Counted from the first letter of the stretch, positions 1 to 7,454 are shown. The stretch is 41,510 bases of DNA from Nitrospiria bacterium (GCA_035517655.1 DATIYJ010000067.1:1-41510), one strand, 5' to 3'. Made by a program: numbers and translations. Notes: generated from the sequence alone by a model not told the origin.

Positions 1-470
1 AAAATAAATTCCCGTTCGGCGATGAGTACTTTGACCTTGCATGGGCGGACTATGTGATGGAGCACGTTGAAGATCCAAAGGGTTTTCTAAAAGAAGTGAA
101 CCGTGTTCTAAAGCCGGGTGCATCTTTCTTCTTTCGGACGCCGAATAAATACCATTACGTTTCGTTCGTCGGCCGAATGACGCCGCATTGGTTTCATGAG
201 CGCGTGGCCAACCGCGCGCGTGGATTGGCTTCCGATGCGCATGAACCGTATCCGACGTACTATCGTCTTAACAGCGGGAAACAGATATCGGACGGCGCGC
301 GCTCCGCGGGCTTCAGACTTGTCGAGATGAAGTTTGTCGAGGCCGAGCCGAGTTATCTGGTGTTTAATCCGGGCGCGTTCCGGATCGGTGTTGCGTATGA
401 AAGGATTGTAAATCGATATGACGGCTTGCAGGGTTTAAGGTCAAATATCTTCGGACGCTTTGAAAAATGA
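1..470 (+). CDS. Class I SAM-dependent methyltransferase, C-terminal part (5' end outside window)
   Basis: The reading frame is open from base 3, so the gene starts upstream of the window. The visible part opens with a segment reading FDLAWADYVMEHVEDP, which is the post-motif-II region of type-11/UbiE-like methyltransferases (acidic residue, then EH-x-DP). It continues with FLKEVNRVLKPGASFFFRTPN, the usual 'leader of the final strands' of that fold. The SAM-binding GxGxG loop would lie upstream and is not seen. The gene overlaps the PssD-like gene by 4 bases (ATGA), and its neighbours make surface polysaccharide, so it probably methylates a sugar or lipid-linked glycan. The substrate is unknown. 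Confidence 0.85.
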   Translation, partial: NKFPFGDEYFDLAWADYVMEHVEDPKGFLKEVNRVLKPGASFFFRTPNKYHYVSFVGRMTPHWFHERVANRARGLASDAHEPYPTYYRLNSGKQISDGARSAGFRLVEMKFVEAEPSYLVFNPGAFRIGVAYERIVNRYDGLQGLRSNIFGRFEK

Positions 471-931
471 GGAGCACAAATACTAAGTCGAATAAAATCT
501 GCATCGTCTCCTCATGTGGTGGTCATTTGACGGAAGTGCGGGCGCTCAAGCCGGTGTATGAGCGCTATGAGCATTTCTATGTGCTGAACGACCGTGTATT
601 GCTTCCGAAGGACATGGAGGGCAAAACATATTTCATCCGCCATTCGGAACGGGACTGGGGGTTATTGGTGAATTTATGGGAGGCCTGGCGGATTTTGAGG
701 AAGGAACGACCCGGTTTGATCTTAAGCGCCGGGGCCGGTCCTGCGGTTCCTTTTGCCATTTCCGGCAATATAATGGGGGTTGCATCATTATATATAGAGA
801 CCTTTGCAAGGGTGTCCAAACCCTCCCTGACGGGCCGGATCATGTACTATCTTGCGGCCCGCTTCTTCTACCAATGGAAGCCGCTCGAGCGCTACTTTCC
901 GAAGGCGACGTACGGAGGGCTTCTGCCGTGA
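467..931 (+). CDS. PssD/Alg14-like glycosyltransferase membrane-anchor subunit
   Basis: This 154-residue protein resembles the Alg14/PssD/EpsE family, the subunit that anchors and activates a separate catalytic subunit of a two-part GT28-type glycosyltransferase. The N-terminal ICIVSSCGGHLTEVRAL segment (residues about 11-27) is the family's SxGGH signature. ILSAGAGPAVPFAISG (about 85-100) and IETFARVSKPSLTGRI (about 110-125) are the other conserved blocks. The next gene, overlapping by GTGA at 928-931, is the matching Alg13/PssE-like half, which supports the assignment strongly. Together they would add a sugar to an undecaprenyl-linked intermediate at the inner face of the cytoplasmic membrane. 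The ATG at 467 has no clear ribosome-binding site and probably relies on coupling to the upstream gene. Confidence 0.88.
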   Translation: MRSTNTKSNKICIVSSCGGHLTEVRALKPVYERYEHFYVLNDRVLLPKDMEGKTYFIRHSERDWGLLVNLWEAWRILRKERPGLILSAGAGPAVPFAISGNIMGVASLYIETFARVSKPSLTGRIMYYLAARFFYQWKPLERYFPKATYGGLLP

Positions 932-1470
932 TCTTCGTGACGGTCGGAAACGCGACGCAGGGATTCCGGCGTCTCCTGGACGCGGTCGATCGCATGGCGG
1001 GAGATGGCGCATTCGGGAAGGAGACCGTCTTCATTCAGTCCGGAAACAATCCGGGCTTTCGTCCCTCCCACTGCAAGCACGAAGCCTTCCTCAGCATGGA
1101 TGCGTTTGAAACCAAAATCCATGAAGCCGATCTGATCATCTCCCACACCGGGGCGGGGACGCTGTGGCATGCGCTCCGGGCCGGGAAAATCCCGGTGGTC
1201 ATGCCCCGTCAAAAAAAATACGGCGAGGTTGTGGACGATCATCAGCTTGAAATCGTGAAGGCCCTGGCGGAGGAAGGGCGCGTCGTCCCGGCATATGAAC
1301 CGGAGGATTTGACGAGAGCGATTGAGGAGGCGATGAAGCGTCAGAGGTTGGAGGATGGAGGTTGGAGGCGGAATGAAGAGAAAGGAAAGTCGGAGGGCGA
1401 AGGCAGAAGACCGCAGAGTCCGATGCTGAAGTTGATAGAGCAGGCGATTGAGGAGTTAGTGAAGCGTTAG
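928..1470 (+). CDS. PssE/Alg13-like glycosyltransferase catalytic subunit
   Basis: The protein is 180 residues from GTG 928. That start is chosen because the protein then begins VIFVTVGNATQGFRRLLDA, the typical first strand of the Alg13/PssE (GT28 C-terminal) family, and because GGAGGG lies at 914-919. An earlier in-frame start at 676 would run antiparallel to family length and overlap pssD heavily. ADLIISHTGAGTLWHALR (about residues 68-85) and IPVVMPRQKKYGEVVDDHQ are the donor-binding loop of the family. The C-terminal stretch from about 1343 to 1425 encodes an arginine, glutamate and glycine-rich insertion made of the purine-rich repeat found elsewhere in this cluster. After it a normal helix resumes (LKLIEQAIEELVKR). 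Confidence 0.87.
   Translation: MIFVTVGNATQGFRRLLDAVDRMAGDGAFGKETVFIQSGNNPGFRPSHCKHEAFLSMDAFETKIHEADLIISHTGAGTLWHALRAGKIPVVMPRQKKYGEVVDDHQLEIVKALAEEGRVVPAYEPEDLTRAIEEAMKRQRLEDGGWRRNEEKGKSEGEGRRPQSPMLKLIEQAIEELVKR
1343..1371 (+). repeat. Purine-rich GGTTGGAGG repeat arm inside the pssE-like gene
   Basis: The segment is built from units of GAGGTTGGAGG and GGATGGAGGTTGGAGG, the same units that make up the palindromes at 3022, 5282 and 8139. It is read in frame in the glycosyltransferase and adds a low-complexity Arg/Glu/Gly stretch. No pyrimidine-rich partner arm lies inside the same gene. The closest complementary arm is at 1811-1844, beyond the four-helix-bundle gene. Confidence 0.7.
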
Positions 1471-1530
1471 AGGTCGGAGGGGGGAGGCGGGTGATGGAGG
1501 TCTGAGGCTAAAGGTTGGAGGGGAAGGAAG
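1471..1530 (+). repeat. Left purine-rich arm flanking the four-helix-bundle gene
   Basis: This 60-base run of AGGTCGGAGG, GGAGGCGG, TGATGGAGGTCTGAGGC and AGGTTGGAGG units ends just before ATG 1534. It supplies that gene's ribosome-binding sequence (GGAAGGAAGG at 1521-1530). Its complement, at lower fidelity, is the CCTCCAACC-rich arm at 1811-1844, so the two arms form an imperfect inverted repeat around the gene. Confidence 0.75.
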
Positions 1531-1533
1531 GAC

Positions 1534-1848
1534 ATGAACTCGTTTATTTTCCCGTTTGAAAAACTGGACGTCCGGCGGATGGCGGTTGATCATGCTGACA
1601 GGGTTTTTTCGTTAATAGAGCGGCTTCCTGCCGATAGACATCTGCGATTGGTTTCTCAATTGGAAGGGGCCGTGACATCCATATCGCAAAATATTGCCAG
1701 AAGAAGAAAATTGTTTCATGAAGAAGATTGCAAAGAGTTGAGAGGGCGTTGTGAAATGATTGATGGGAAGATCAACGGGCTCAGAAATTCTTTGCGAGGA
1801 GTTTCCAACGTAAGGCCTCCAACCTCCAACCTCGGACCTCCAACATGA
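1534..1848 (+). pseudogene. Degenerate four-helix-bundle (23S rRNA intervening-sequence type) protein
   Basis: The 104-residue product begins FPFEKLDVRRMAVDHADRV and continues with LVSQLEGAVTSISQNIA, the first two helices of the TIGR02436/S23 four-helix-bundle family (typical wording FEKLxVWQxA and QLRRAAxSIxxNIAEG). It then jumps to DCKELRGRCEMIDGKINGL, which looks like the last helix. About 30 residues that normally lie between (third helix) are missing, so I read it as an internally deleted copy. The last 17 residues are translated from the flanking pyrimidine-rich repeat arm, and the stop codon overlaps the carbamoyltransferase ATG (ATGA 1845-1848). Family members occur inside 23S rRNA introns and near repeats; their molecular role is poorly known. 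It may still be expressed. Confidence 0.72.
1811..1844 (+). repeat. Right pyrimidine-rich arm flanking the four-helix-bundle gene
   Basis: The arm reads as CCTCCAACC units (reverse complement GGTTGGAGG) and ends one base before ATG 1845 of the carbamoyltransferase. It is the inverse partner of the purine-rich arms upstream of the four-helix-bundle gene. Because it ends in CTCCAAC it provides no ribosome-binding site, so the carbamoyltransferase probably depends on translational coupling. Confidence 0.75.
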
Positions 1849-3686
1849 TTATTCTCGGCATCAACGCCTATCACGCCGACGCCGCCGCGGCGATCGTCGT
1901 GGACGGCAAGCTCGTCGCGGCCGCGGAGGAGGAGCGCTTCCGGCGGATCAAGCACTGGGCCGGGCATCCATCGGAGGCGATCCGCTATTGCCTGTCCGAG
2001 GCCGGCGTCACGATCCATGACGTGGACCATGTCGCGGTCTCGCGCGATCCGAAGGCGCATTTCTTTCGGAAGGCCCTCTTCGCGCTGGGCCACCGGCCGA
2101 AATGGGCCTATCTCGCGGACCGGATGAAAAATCGGTCGCGGGTGAAAGACGTCAAAGGGGTCTTGAGTGAGGCGTTAGGGGTGAAGGGTGAAGAGGGATT
2201 AGGGGATAAAGGGATAGGGATTAGGGCGAAGGTTCATTATATCGAACACCACCGCGCGCACATGGCGAGCGGCTTCCTGGTCTCGCCCTTCGACCGGGCC
2301 GCGGTGATTTCGATCGACGCCCTGGGGGACTATACCAGCGCGATGTGGGGGCTGGGGGAAGGCGGGAGATTGGAGGTCGGAGGCCAAATCTTATTCCCGC
2401 ATTCGCTCGGATTTTTCTACACCGCGGCGACGCAGTATCTGGGTTTTCCAAACTACGGCGACGAGTACAAGGTGATGGGCCTCGCGGCCTTCGGCGAGCC
2501 GGAGTTCGTGGATGCCCTCCGCAAAATCATCCGGCTTAAAAAAGACGGGACCTTCGAGCTTGACCTTGGCTACTTTCGCCATCCATCCGAAGGCGTTTCG
2601 ATGACCTGGGACGGCGGTTCGCCGGCGGTCGGGCCGCTCTATTCGGACCGCTGGGAGTGCCTGCTCGGCCCGGCGCGGAAGCCGGACGAGGCGATCACGA
2701 AGCGGCACGAGAACATCGCGTCCTCCCTGCAGGCCGTCTTCGAGGAGGTTTATTTCACCCTCCTCAACAAACTCCATGAAGTCCATAAGCTCCGGACGCT
2801 CTGTCTGTCCGGCGGCTGCGCGATGAACAGCGTCGCGAACGGGAAGATCACCGACCGGACGCCGTTTGAGAAAATCTACGTCCCGCCCGCCCCCGGGGAT
2901 GCCGGCACCGCGATCGGCGCGGCCTTTTATCTGTACCACCGGCTCTCGGACCGGCCGCGCTCCTTCGTGATGGACCACGCGTTTTGGGGGCCGTCTTTCG
3001 ACGGCGAAAGCTTACGAAGAGCGTTGGAGGCGGAAGCTTGGAGGTCGGAGAAGGAAGCGACGCCGGTCAAGTCCTTGCCTCAAGCCTCAAACCTCAAACC
3101 TACGGCGAGCAGGGTCGAAATTCCCGACGAGGACGAGCTTTGCCGAAGGACGGCGCAAGCGATCGCGGACGGGAAGGTCGTCGGATGGTTTCAGGGCCGC
3201 ATGGAGTGGGGCCCGAGGGCGCTGGGCCATCGAAGCATAGTGGCCGACCCGCGCCGCGCCGATATGAAGGACGTGTTAAACGCGCGGATCAAGCGGCGCG
3301 AGCCCTTCCGTCCCTTCGCGCCGTCGATCCTGCTCGAAGCCGTCGGCGACTGGTTCGAGAAGAGCGAGCCCGATCCCTTCATGCTGAAGGTCTTCCCGGT
3401 CAAAAAAGAGAAGCGCTCCCTCATCCCGGCCGTGACGCACGCGGACGGGACCGGCCGGCTCCAGACGGTGGACCGCGCGGCCGATCCGCGTTATTGGAAG
3501 CTGATCCGGGCCTTCGCAAGCCTCACCGGCGTGCCGCTCGTGCTGAACACCTCCTTCAACGAAAACGAGCCGATCGTCCGCGGCCCCTCGGAAGCGGTGG
3601 ATTGTTTCTTGAGGACGAAGATGGACGTTTTGGTCATGGGGAATTTTCTTGTAGAGAAGGTTGGAGGGAAGGAACCTCAAACATAA
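1845..3686 (+). CDS. NodU/CmcH-family O-carbamoyltransferase
   Basis: The 613-residue protein belongs to the carbamoyltransferase family that moves a carbamoyl group from carbamoyl phosphate, via carbamoyl-AMP, onto a hydroxyl of a sugar or antibiotic. The N-terminal ASKHA/Kae1-like domain shows LGINAYHADAAAAIVVDG at the start, the metal-binding HHRAH at about residues 136-140, LSGGCAMNSVANGK near 322 and PPAPGDAGTAIGAA near 345. The C-terminal YrdC-like domain shows GRMEWGPRALGHRSIVADP near 452 and VLNTSFNENEPIVRGP near 565. All key blocks are present, so it is probably active despite purine-rich insertions at 2164-2229, 2361-2385 and 3022-3102. The neighbours suggest that it decorates a surface glycan. 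Confidence 0.93.
   Translation: MIILGINAYHADAAAAIVVDGKLVAAAEEERFRRIKHWAGHPSEAIRYCLSEAGVTIHDVDHVAVSRDPKAHFFRKALFALGHRPKWAYLADRMKNRSRVKDVKGVLSEALGVKGEEGLGDKGIGIRAKVHYIEHHRAHMASGFLVSPFDRAAVISIDALGDYTSAMWGLGEGGRLEVGGQILFPHSLGFFYTAATQYLGFPNYGDEYKVMGLAAFGEPEFVDALRKIIRLKKDGTFELDLGYFRHPSEGVSMTWDGGSPAVGPLYSDRWECLLGPARKPDEAITKRHENIASSLQAVFEEVYFTLLNKLHEVHKLRTLCLSGGCAMNSVANGKITDRTPFEKIYVPPAPGDAGTAIGAAFYLYHRLSDRPRSFVMDHAFWGPSFDGESLRRALEAEAWRSEKEATPVKSLPQASNLKPTASRVEIPDEDELCRRTAQAIADGKVVGWFQGRMEWGPRALGHRSIVADPRRADMKDVLNARIKRREPFRPFAPSILLEAVGDWFEKSEPDPFMLKVFPVKKEKRSLIPAVTHADGTGRLQTVDRAADPRYWKLIRAFASLTGVPLVLNTSFNENEPIVRGPSEAVDCFLRTKMDVLVMGNFLVEKVGGKEPQT
2164..2229 (+). repeat. G-rich TTAGGG/GTGAAGGG low-complexity insertion in the carbamoyltransferase
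   Basis: The stretch consists of GTTAGGGGTGAAGGGTGAAGAGG-like units followed by GGGATAAAGGGATAGGGATTAGGG. It is translated as a Gly/Lys/Glu-rich loop just before the conserved HHRAH metal-binding block. The units differ from the GGTTGGAGG palindromes but share the purine strand bias, and no complementary arm follows. Confidence 0.6.
2361..2385 (+). repeat. Short purine-rich repeat remnant in the carbamoyltransferase
   Basis: The remnant reads GGCGGGAGATTGGAGGTCGG followed by AGGCC. It is an isolated purine arm of the GGTTGGAGG family, read in frame between the active-site block and the next conserved block (FPHSLGFFYTAATQYLGF). Confidence 0.6.
3022..3102 (+). repeat. Purine-rich palindrome inserted in frame in the carbamoyltransferase
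   Basis: The left arm 3022-3058 has GTTGGAGG, CTTGGAGGTCGGAG units. The right arm 3071-3102 has CCTTGCCTCAAGCCTC and AAACCTCAAACC units, and its reverse complement reads GGTTTGAGGTTTGAGGCTTG. The arms can fold back over a loop of about 12 bases. The insertion lies in the linker between the two enzyme domains and adds about 27 residues without breaking the frame. Confidence 0.8.
3659..3682 (+). repeat. Mini-palindrome at the 3' end of the carbamoyltransferase gene
   Basis: The bases GGTTGGAGGGAAGGAACC followed by TCAAAC form a shortened member of the same family (GGTT...AACC). It encodes the last residues before the stop codon, VGGKEPQT. Confidence 0.55.
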
Positions 3687-3689
3687 CCG

Positions 3690-5597
3690 ATGAAAATCCT
3701 TTTCATCAATCGTTATTACTCTCCCGACCCGTCGGGGACGAGCCGGATGCTGACGGACCTCGCGACCGATCTCGCGCGCTCAGGCCATCGCGTCACGGTG
3801 ATCGCGAGCGACGCCGACACGCGGGACGCGGCCGTCCGCTATCCCGGAAAGGAAACGCTTGACGGCGTCCGGGTCCGTCGCGTCCGGGCCCTGCGGTTCG
3901 ACCGCCGCGCCGTCCGGCGCTGGGTCTTGAACAGTTTGTCGTTTTATCCGCGGGTTCTGATCCGCGCCCTCCGGCTTCCGAGGCAGGACGCCGTCGTTTT
4001 CCTGAGCGATCCCCCGCTGGTTTTCGCGCTGGGCCCGGTGCTGCGCCGTCTGAAAGGCTCGCCCTACGTCTGCTGGTGCCAGGACGTCTATCCGGAGGTT
4101 GCGATCCGTCTGGGGATTCTCCGGGAGCGTTCCGCGTTCGCGTGGTTTTTGAAGATCCTTTCCGGCCGGGCCCTCCGGTCGTCCGACGGCGTGATCGCGG
4201 TCGGCGAGCGCATGTCCGATCTTATTCGAAGCCGCGGCGTCGATCCCGAAAGGATCCGCGTGCGGCCCAACTGGGCCGACGGGGAGCGCGTCCGTCCGGT
4301 CCTCCCCGAGGCCAACCGCTTCTTGGAGAAGCACGGCCTCCGGGACAAATTCATTATTCTTTATTCCGGCAACATGGGATTGGCCCATCCCTTCGAGACC
4401 GTCTTGGGCGCGGCCGCGCGCTTGAAAGCCTACGACGACATCGTCTTTGTCTTCATCGGCGGCGGAAAACAACGGCGGATGCTTGAGCAGCGCTCGTCGG
4501 GGCGGACGAACATCGTCCTCATGCCCTTTCAGGATGAAGCGGACCTCGCCCAAAGCCTTTGCGCGGGCGATCTCCATCTGGTGACGCTCCGGCCGGGCTT
4601 GGAGGGGGCGATCGTCCCGAGCAAGCTCTACGGCGCGCTCGCGGCCGGACGGCCCGTCCTTTATATCGGCCCCGCCGGGAGCGAGGCGGCCCGGGTCGTC
4701 GAGGAGGCGGAATGCGGCTATGTGATCGCGGAGGGGGACGTCGACGCTTTTTGCCGCGCAGTGCTGGATCTCTACCGTCAGCCGGAGCGGCGGCGGCTTT
4801 TCGGCGAGCGGGCGCGGAAAGTTTTCGAGTCGCGCTTCGACCGGCCGGACGCCACGCGGGGCTTCGGACTCGCGCTGGTCGGCCTGATCGAAAACGTCCG
4901 CCCGGCCTCGCGTCTGAAACGGGCCCTGGACCTCGGCCTGTCCGGCGTCGGACTTGTCGCCTCGGCGCCGCTCTGGGCGGTGATTGCATGTCTTGTGAAG
5001 GGACAGGACGGCGGGCCGGTCTTCCACCCCCAGGAGCGGGTCGGCCGCGACGGGCGGATCTTTACGGCGCTCAAGTTCCGCTCGATGATCCCCGACGCCG
5101 AGGCCGGAAGCGGCCCGGTCCAGGCGGCCTATAACGATCCGAGGGTGACGCGCGTCGGCCGTGTCCTTCGGGCCACCGCGATGGACGAGCTGCCGCAGCT
5201 CTGGAACATCTTCCGCGGGGACATGAGCTTCGTCGGGCCGAGGGCCTTGAGGCCGCTTGAAATCGAGGCGGGAGGGAAAACGTTGGAGGATCGAGGTTTG
5301 AGGTTGGAGGCAACAGACAAAAGAGGCGATACGCTTTTGCCTCGAGCCTCTAACCTCCGGCCTCAAGCCGGCATGTTTAATGATATTCCCAATTTTCACC
5401 TGCGGCATCGCGTCCGGCCGGGGCTGACGGGGCCGGCGCAGGTCTACGCGCCGAGGAACGCGACGCGCCGGCAAAAGCTGCGCTACGACCTTCTCTATGT
5501 CCGGTCCCGCTCGTTCGGACTCGATCTTAAACTCATCGCGCTCTCGTTCTTAATCACTTTCCGGGGCCGGTGGGAGGCGAAGGGGAAAAAAGTTTGA
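3690..5597 (+). CDS. Fusion of GT4 glycosyltransferase and initiating polyprenyl-phosphate sugar transferase
   Basis: This 635-residue protein has two complete modules. Residues 1 to about 405 are a WbuB-like GT4 glycosyltransferase, shown by [20 protein letters not shown] at the start, [10 protein letters not shown] near 130, [12 protein letters not shown] near 228 and the donor-binding [15 protein letters not shown] near 310. Residues about 407-635 are a WcaJ/PglC-like phosphoglycosyltransferase, shown by [17 protein letters not shown], the catalytic-pair motif [21 protein letters not shown] near 495, then [14 protein letters not shown]. These functions are usually encoded by separate adjacent genes. 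The initiating half would transfer a sugar phosphate to undecaprenyl phosphate and the GT4 half would add the next sugar. A purine-rich palindrome at 5269-5372 adds about 34 residues between FVGPRALRP and the [10 protein letters not shown] block. Confidence 0.92.
   Translation: MKILFINRYYSPDPSGTSRMLTDLATDLARSGHRVTVIASDADTRDAAVRYPGKETLDGVRVRRVRALRFDRRAVRRWVLNSLSFYPRVLIRALRLPRQDAVVFLSDPPLVFALGPVLRRLKGSPYVCWCQDVYPEVAIRLGILRERSAFAWFLKILSGRALRSSDGVIAVGERMSDLIRSRGVDPERIRVRPNWADGERVRPVLPEANRFLEKHGLRDKFIILYSGNMGLAHPFETVLGAAARLKAYDDIVFVFIGGGKQRRMLEQRSSGRTNIVLMPFQDEADLAQSLCAGDLHLVTLRPGLEGAIVPSKLYGALAAGRPVLYIGPAGSEAARVVEEAECGYVIAEGDVDAFCRAVLDLYRQPERRRLFGERARKVFESRFDRPDATRGFGLALVGLIENVRPASRLKRALDLGLSGVGLVASAPLWAVIACLVKGQDGGPVFHPQERVGRDGRIFTALKFRSMIPDAEAGSGPVQAAYNDPRVTRVGRVLRATAMDELPQLWNIFRGDMSFVGPRALRPLEIEAGGKTLEDRGLRLEATDKRGDTLLPRASNLRPQAGMFNDIPNFHLRHRVRPGLTGPAQVYAPRNATRRQKLRYDLLYVRSRSFGLDLKLIALSFLITFRGRWEAKGKKV
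5269..5372 (+). repeat. Purine-rich palindrome inserted in frame in the sugar transferase
   Basis: The left arm 5282-5312 (GTTGGAGGATCGAGG, TTTGAGGTTGGAGGCAA) pairs imperfectly with the right arm 5335-5369 (TTGCCTCGAGCCTCTAACC, then CTCCGGCCTCAAGCC). The arms are separated by about 22 bases. In related sugar transferases the flanking blocks are only about 15-20 residues apart, so the palindrome is an added segment that keeps the frame open. Confidence 0.82.
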
Positions 5598-5604
5598 GGC
5601 CGTT

Positions 5605-5719
5605 GCTCGATGCACAAAAGCGGACGCGGCATCCCCGAACATCCGTAAACCGGTACAAGACTCAATCACCCGTGGACGCTTATGGTCGGCGAAAGAATCC
5701 ATCGGCAAGGGTCGGCGGC
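5605..5719 (-). repeat. Long intergenic repeat family, copy 1 (inverted, partial)
   Basis: Read on the minus strand, this segment begins GCCGCCGACCC and continues through GGATTCTTTCGCCGACCATA, AGCGT, GTCTT and TTCGGGGATGCCGC. It matches the first 100 bases or so of the copies at 6958 and 11090. It lies between the glycosyltransferase fusion and the reductase gene, in the opposite orientation to the copy at the reductase's 3' end. Confidence 0.75.
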
Positions 5720-5737
5720 CTGAGCGCCGTCGGCCGC

Positions 5738-5766
5738 TTGACGCCGCACATAGGGGCGGATAAGAT
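5738..5766 (+). promoter_or_regulatory. Sigma-70-type promoter for the reductase gene
   Basis: TTGACG at 5738-5743 and TAAGAT at 5761-5766 are separated by 17 bases. The predicted transcript would start near 5773, 20 bases before ATG 5794. Confidence 0.55.
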
Positions 5767-5793
5767 AGCGGCCCATTGGGTGGAGGAAGCGTG

Positions 5794-6996
5794 ATGCGCG
5801 ACGTCGTCATCGTGGGGGCGGGGCCGGCCGGCTCGTACATGGCCCGGTGCCTGGCCGAGGAGGGGCTGGATGTTCTGCTGCTGGAGGAGCACGCCGAGGC
5901 GGGCGAGGGCGTGATCTGCAGCGGCATCATCGGTCGCGAGGCCTACGAGCGCTTCGATCTTCCGGCCGAGGCGACGGTCGGCGCCCTGCAGCGCGTCCGT
6001 TTTCACTCGCCCTCCGGGAAGGTCGTCGATTACGACGCCGACGGCCCGCTGGCGACGATCGTCAGCCGCAAAAAATTCGACGCGGGGCTGGCCCGGCGGG
6101 CCGTCCGGGCGGGGGCCGAGCTTCGGACCGGAAGCCGGGTGAGGGACGTCCGGGCCGGGCCGGAGGGCGTGCGGCTGGAGTGGCGCCGCGACGGCGAGTC
6201 GCGCGAGCTCCGGGCGCGGCTCTGCGTGCTGGCGACCGGCTTCGGGTCCGGCCTCGTCCGGCGCTGCGGCTTCGGCGGCCCGCGCGAACGCATCCAGGCG
6301 GCGCAGGCGCTGATGCCGTTCCGGGATCAGGGCTCCGCCGGGATCTATCTCGGCTCGCGCTTCGCCCCGAGGGGTTTCGGCTGGTCGGTTCCGATCGGGG
6401 ACGGCCTCGCCCGCATCGGCGTCGTCACGGACCGGCAGGCCCCGGGCTATCTCCGGCGGATCCTGAACCGGCCCGACGTCCGCCCGCACCGGGCGGCGGC
6501 GGGCGAACCCGCGGCGATCGAGGCCTGCCCCATTCCGGTCGGGACGCTCGATGAAACGGTCGCGGACCGGCTGATGGTCGTCGGCGAGGCGGCCGGCCAG
6601 GTGAAGACGACGACGCAGGGCGGCATCTACTACGGCCTGCTCTGCGCCGAGACGGCGGCCCGTGTCGCGATCGGGGCCTTTCGCGCGGGGGACCTTTCGC
6701 GCGCGGCGCTCGCGCCCTACGACCGTCGATGGCGGGAGCGGCTCGGGGCCGAGCTCCGGCTGGGCCTGCTGTTGCGGGAGTTCTATTCGGAGCTTTCGGA
6801 CCGGCAGGTGGACCGTCTCTTCGACCTCGCGCGGATCGAGGGCGTGCTGCCGATGATCGAGCGGAAGGTCCGCTTCGACTGGCACGGCCCGGTCATCCGC
6901 TCGGTCCTGAACAAGGGTTTTCTCGGCGCGGCCGTCCGGTCGATGCTGGGACTGGCGCCGCCGACCCTCGCCGAAGGATTCATTCGCCGACCATAA
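5794..6996 (+). CDS. Geranylgeranyl-reductase-family FAD-dependent oxidoreductase
   Basis: The 400-residue flavoprotein starts MRDVVIVGAGPAGSYMARCL, a Rossmann GxGxxG FAD-binding motif. A GEGVICSGIIG segment follows near residue 40, typical of the ChlP/GGR family. The second FAD block reads VVGEAAGQVKTTTQGGIYYG near residue 265, again typical of this family. ATG 5794 is chosen because GGAGGA at 5782-5787 gives normal spacing; a TTG at 5776 is in frame but lies before this site. Family members reduce isoprenoid double bonds of geranylgeranyl chains or other prenyl lipids. No chlorophyll genes are nearby, so a prenyl lipid, quinone or polyprenyl carrier is a more likely substrate. The last 12 residues (PPTLAEGFIRRP) and the stop codon come from the repeat copy that starts at 6958. 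Confidence 0.85.
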   Translation: MRDVVIVGAGPAGSYMARCLAEEGLDVLLLEEHAEAGEGVICSGIIGREAYERFDLPAEATVGALQRVRFHSPSGKVVDYDADGPLATIVSRKKFDAGLARRAVRAGAELRTGSRVRDVRAGPEGVRLEWRRDGESRELRARLCVLATGFGSGLVRRCGFGGPRERIQAAQALMPFRDQGSAGIYLGSRFAPRGFGWSVPIGDGLARIGVVTDRQAPGYLRRILNRPDVRPHRAAAGEPAAIEACPIPVGTLDETVADRLMVVGEAAGQVKTTTQGGIYYGLLCAETAARVAIGAFRAGDLSRAALAPYDRRWRERLGAELRLGLLLREFYSELSDRQVDRLFDLARIEGVLPMIERKVRFDWHGPVIRSVLNKGFLGAAVRSMLGLAPPTLAEGFIRRP

Positions 6997-7134
6997 GCGT
7001 CGACAGGAGATCGTGTCTTTTATCGTTTTAGGTATGTCCGGGGACGCGGCCGTTACCGCATCCCCTTTGAGTAGTCGGGAATATCAGCGTGCTCGAGCGC
7101 ATGGTCGGCTCTCTCACCCTCCGGCTTCGGGCCT
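6958..7134 (+). repeat. Long intergenic repeat family, copy 2
   Basis: About 177 bases are shared with 11090-11264. Common landmarks are CCCTCGCCGAAGG, TTCGCCGACCATA, GTGTCTTTT, the hairpin GGGGACGCGG...CCGCATCCCC, AGTCGGG, GAGCGCATGGTC and CTCTCACCCTCCGGCTTCGG. The first 39 bases are coding and supply the end of the reductase gene. The two small hairpins suggest a structured, REP-like element. Confidence 0.8.
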
Positions 7135-7454
7135 CCGCCTGCCACGCCGGCGGTCCCCGCCCTGAGCGCAGAGGCACGCCGGAGCCTCCATAGAAAATCC
7201 ATTTCCAATCCAATCAACGGAAATCAAACGCAAGGTCGTTGAACGATCGGCTATTCAGAAAGGAGTATGATAGCTGCGACTCGTGCGTCAAGCGAAGGGC
7301 GGGGACCGCCGGCAGGGGACGGAATCAGTTGCTTTCGATTTTTCCGTCTATCATAGGGGCTTGCGTCGCCCCCTCCACCCGCCGAGCCGTATGGAGCGAC
7401 TCGACCGGGCTCGTCGAGGTCCTCCCCCTCTCGCTCGCCTTGCTCGCTGTGTAG
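7135..7454. other. Intergenic repeats, no gene recognised
   Basis: The 320 bases between the long repeat and lolD hold no convincing gene. At 7350-7375 there is a TATAGGGGCTTGCGTCGCCCC hairpin element, followed by CGACTCGACCGGGCTCGTCG and CCCTCTCGCTCGCC. Related elements occur at 10993 and 30586. The remainder has no recognised content. Confidence 0.6.

Noticed and set aside
1534-1848. Diversity-generating retroelement accessory protein (Avd)
   Set aside because: The four-helix-bundle fold is shared, but no reverse transcriptase or template/variable repeat pair is visible in the window.
3780-5474. A 564-residue minus-strand frame
   Set aside because: Antisense to the GT4-sugar transferase fusion; shadow of GC-rich codon use.
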